Positions 50,049 through 51,501 of a stretch of 51,501 nucleotides of DNA are shown here, in pieces (position 1 is the first letter of the stretch; each line of letters starts with the position of its first letter). Origin of the DNA: Comamonas sp. lk (GTDB lineage: Bacteria > Pseudomonadota > Gammaproteobacteria > Burkholderiales > Burkholderiaceae_C). The translations under genes were made by a program, and so were the position numbers. Location of the stretch: positions 1 to 51,501 of the forward strand of contig CAMBFO010000004.1 in NCBI GenBank assembly GCA_945865675.1. Reading direction: 5' to 3'. The notes beneath the pieces were generated by a model, which was given only the letters and a program-made list of their open reading frames with translations, had not been told where the DNA came from and did not search any database.

Positions 50049-51430
50049 ACACCATGCTGTACCACAACCGGCGCACCCAGGTGGCCGCCCAGATCGGCCC
50101 GCGCGGCCTGGCCATCGTGCCGACTGCGCCCGAGCAGCCACGCAACCGCGATGCCGATTTCCCCTACCGCTTTGACAGCTACTTTCACTATCTGTGCGGC
50201 TTTGCAGAGCCAGGGGCCTGGCTGGTGCTCACCGGCACAGGCAAAAGTATTTTGTTTTGCCAGCCCAAAGACTTGGAGCGTGAGACTTGGGACGGTTACC
50301 GCCTGGGGCCGCAAGCGGCACCTATCGAGTTGGGCGTGGACGAGGCCTATGCACTGTCCGAACTGGATGCCCGTCTGCCCGCCTTGCTCGATGGTTGCGA
50401 CAACGCCTGGTACCCGTTTGCCACGCATAGCGGCTTGGAAGCGCGTGTGCAAACCGCTTTGCAAAATCTGCGCGACCGCGTGCGTTACGGGACGCTGTGC
50501 CCCGGCGGGCAGCAAGACTTGTGCAGCGTGCTGGACGAAATGCGCTTGGTCAAAGACGCGCACGAGCAAGACACTATGCGCCGGGCTGGCCACATCAGCG
50601 CAGGCGCCCACATACGCGCCATGCAAACCAGCGCCCGCATGTTGCGCGCTGGCCAGGAGGTGCGCGAATACCACCTGGAGGCCGAGTTATTGCACGAGTT
50701 CCGCCGCCATGGGGCACAGTCGCCGGCCTATACCTCTATCGTGGCCGCCGGAGCTAATGCCTGCGTCTTGCACTACCGGGCCGATACCGCACTGGTGAGG
50801 GCTGGCGAACTGGTCTTGATCGACGCCGGTTGCGAGCTCGATGGCTATGCCTCGGACATCACCCGCACTTTTCCGGCCAACGGCAGCTTTACCGGACCGC
50901 AGCGCGCGCTCTACGAACTGGTACTAGCTTCACAAGTCGCGGCGATTGCTGCAACGCATGCTGGCGCGCGCTTTACCGATCCGCACGAGGCCAGCGTGGC
51001 GGTACTGGCCCAGGGTATGCTCGATGTGGGCTTGCTCGATAAAGACAAAGTGGGAACGGTGCAGGACGTGATTGAAAAGCGCGCCTATTTCCAGTTTTAC
51101 ATGCACCGCACCGGCCACTGGCTGGGGCGCGATGTGCACGACTGCGGCGCGTATACCGAGCCTTCGCAATTGGGTCACACCAGTATCCGCAAAGACGCGC
51201 TCACCGGCCAAGCGATTGTGGACCGGCCTGCGCGCATCTTGCGCCCGGGTATGGTCTTGACGATTGAGCCGGGCATTTATGTGCGGCCTGCGCCAGGCGT
51301 GCCAGAGCAGTTCCACCACATCGGTATCCGCATCGAGGACGATGCGATCGTGACCGAGCAGGGTTGCGAGTTGATCAGCCGTGGCGTGCCCGTCGAGCCC
51401 GATGCCATCGAAGCTTTAATGCGCGCCTAG
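50045..51430 (+). CDS. pepP: Xaa-Pro aminopeptidase (aminopeptidase P)
   Basis: MNTMLYHNRRTQVAAQIGPRGLAIVPTAPEQPRNRDADFPYRFDSYFHYLCGFAEPGA; IDAGCELDGYASDITRTFP; HRTGHWLGRDVHD; LTIEPGIYV; IGIRIEDDAIVTEQGCELIS. Confidence 0.95.
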   Translation: MNTMLYHNRRTQVAAQIGPRGLAIVPTAPEQPRNRDADFPYRFDSYFHYLCGFAEPGAWLVLTGTGKSILFCQPKDLERETWDGYRLGPQAAPIELGVDEAYALSELDARLPALLDGCDNAWYPFATHSGLEARVQTALQNLRDRVRYGTLCPGGQQDLCSVLDEMRLVKDAHEQDTMRRAGHISAGAHIRAMQTSARMLRAGQEVREYHLEAELLHEFRRHGAQSPAYTSIVAAGANACVLHYRADTALVRAGELVLIDAGCELDGYASDITRTFPANGSFTGPQRALYELVLASQVAAIAATHAGARFTDPHEASVAVLAQGMLDVGLLDKDKVGTVQDVIEKRAYFQFYMHRTGHWLGRDVHDCGAYTEPSQLGHTSIRKDALTGQAIVDRPARILRPGMVLTIEPGIYVRPAPGVPEQFHHIGIRIEDDAIVTEQGCELISRGVPVEPDAIEALMRA

Positions 51431-51433
51431 ACC

Positions 51434-51501
51434 ATGGCGTGCAGGCAAACCCGTTTTTGTTGTGGCTTGCTGGTCTTGCTGGCAGCGCACTTGGGTGCGC
51501 A
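51434..51501 (+). CDS. Putative exported protein, partial (N-terminus only, runs off window)
   Basis: ATG at 51434: MACRQTRFCCGLLVLLAAHLGA..., signal-peptide-like hydrophobic stretch. Confidence 0.35.
   Translation, partial: MACRQTRFCCGLLVLLAAHLGA

Overview
This 51.5-kb window is gene-dense, GC-rich chromosomal DNA. Gene content and order suggest a betaproteobacterium of the Burkholderiales, probably Comamonadaceae-like (inference only). Most of it is core metabolism and housekeeping: a beta-alanine/malonate-semialdehyde cassette (mmsA, class III aminotransferase, divergent LysR), dadA, SRAP/YedK, PhaM-like and FIST proteins, a Sua5-purK-purE-cnoX-purC-fba-pyk-mnmA block, TerC under a yybP-ykoY-type riboswitch, a BepA-like protease, moaC, PglL next to a type IV pilin, sucCD, argC, a LepB-type peptidase, recX-recA with an SOS box, two two-component systems, YqhA, a CDF transporter, topoisomerase III, a SET-domain protein, birA, gap, tkt, an OYE-family oxidoreductase, murU and pepP. 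I saw no CRISPR array, rRNA, tRNA, intact transposon or prophage. The most interesting locus is around 37.9-41.5 kb. There a topoisomerase III with an H1-like Ala/Lys linker and a C-terminal SWIB domain is divergently paired, across about 94 bp, with a SET-domain lysine methyltransferase, giving a 'chromatin-like' bacterial module. Other items worth checking are a decayed second terC gene plus an orphan C-terminal ORF fragment beside the pilin locus, a 9-bp inverted-repeat operator upstream of the LysR gene, and a 55-codon ORF (below the ORF-track cutoff) with an ATGA overlap to a metallophosphoesterase. All calls come from reading the sequence and translations; no database search was run.
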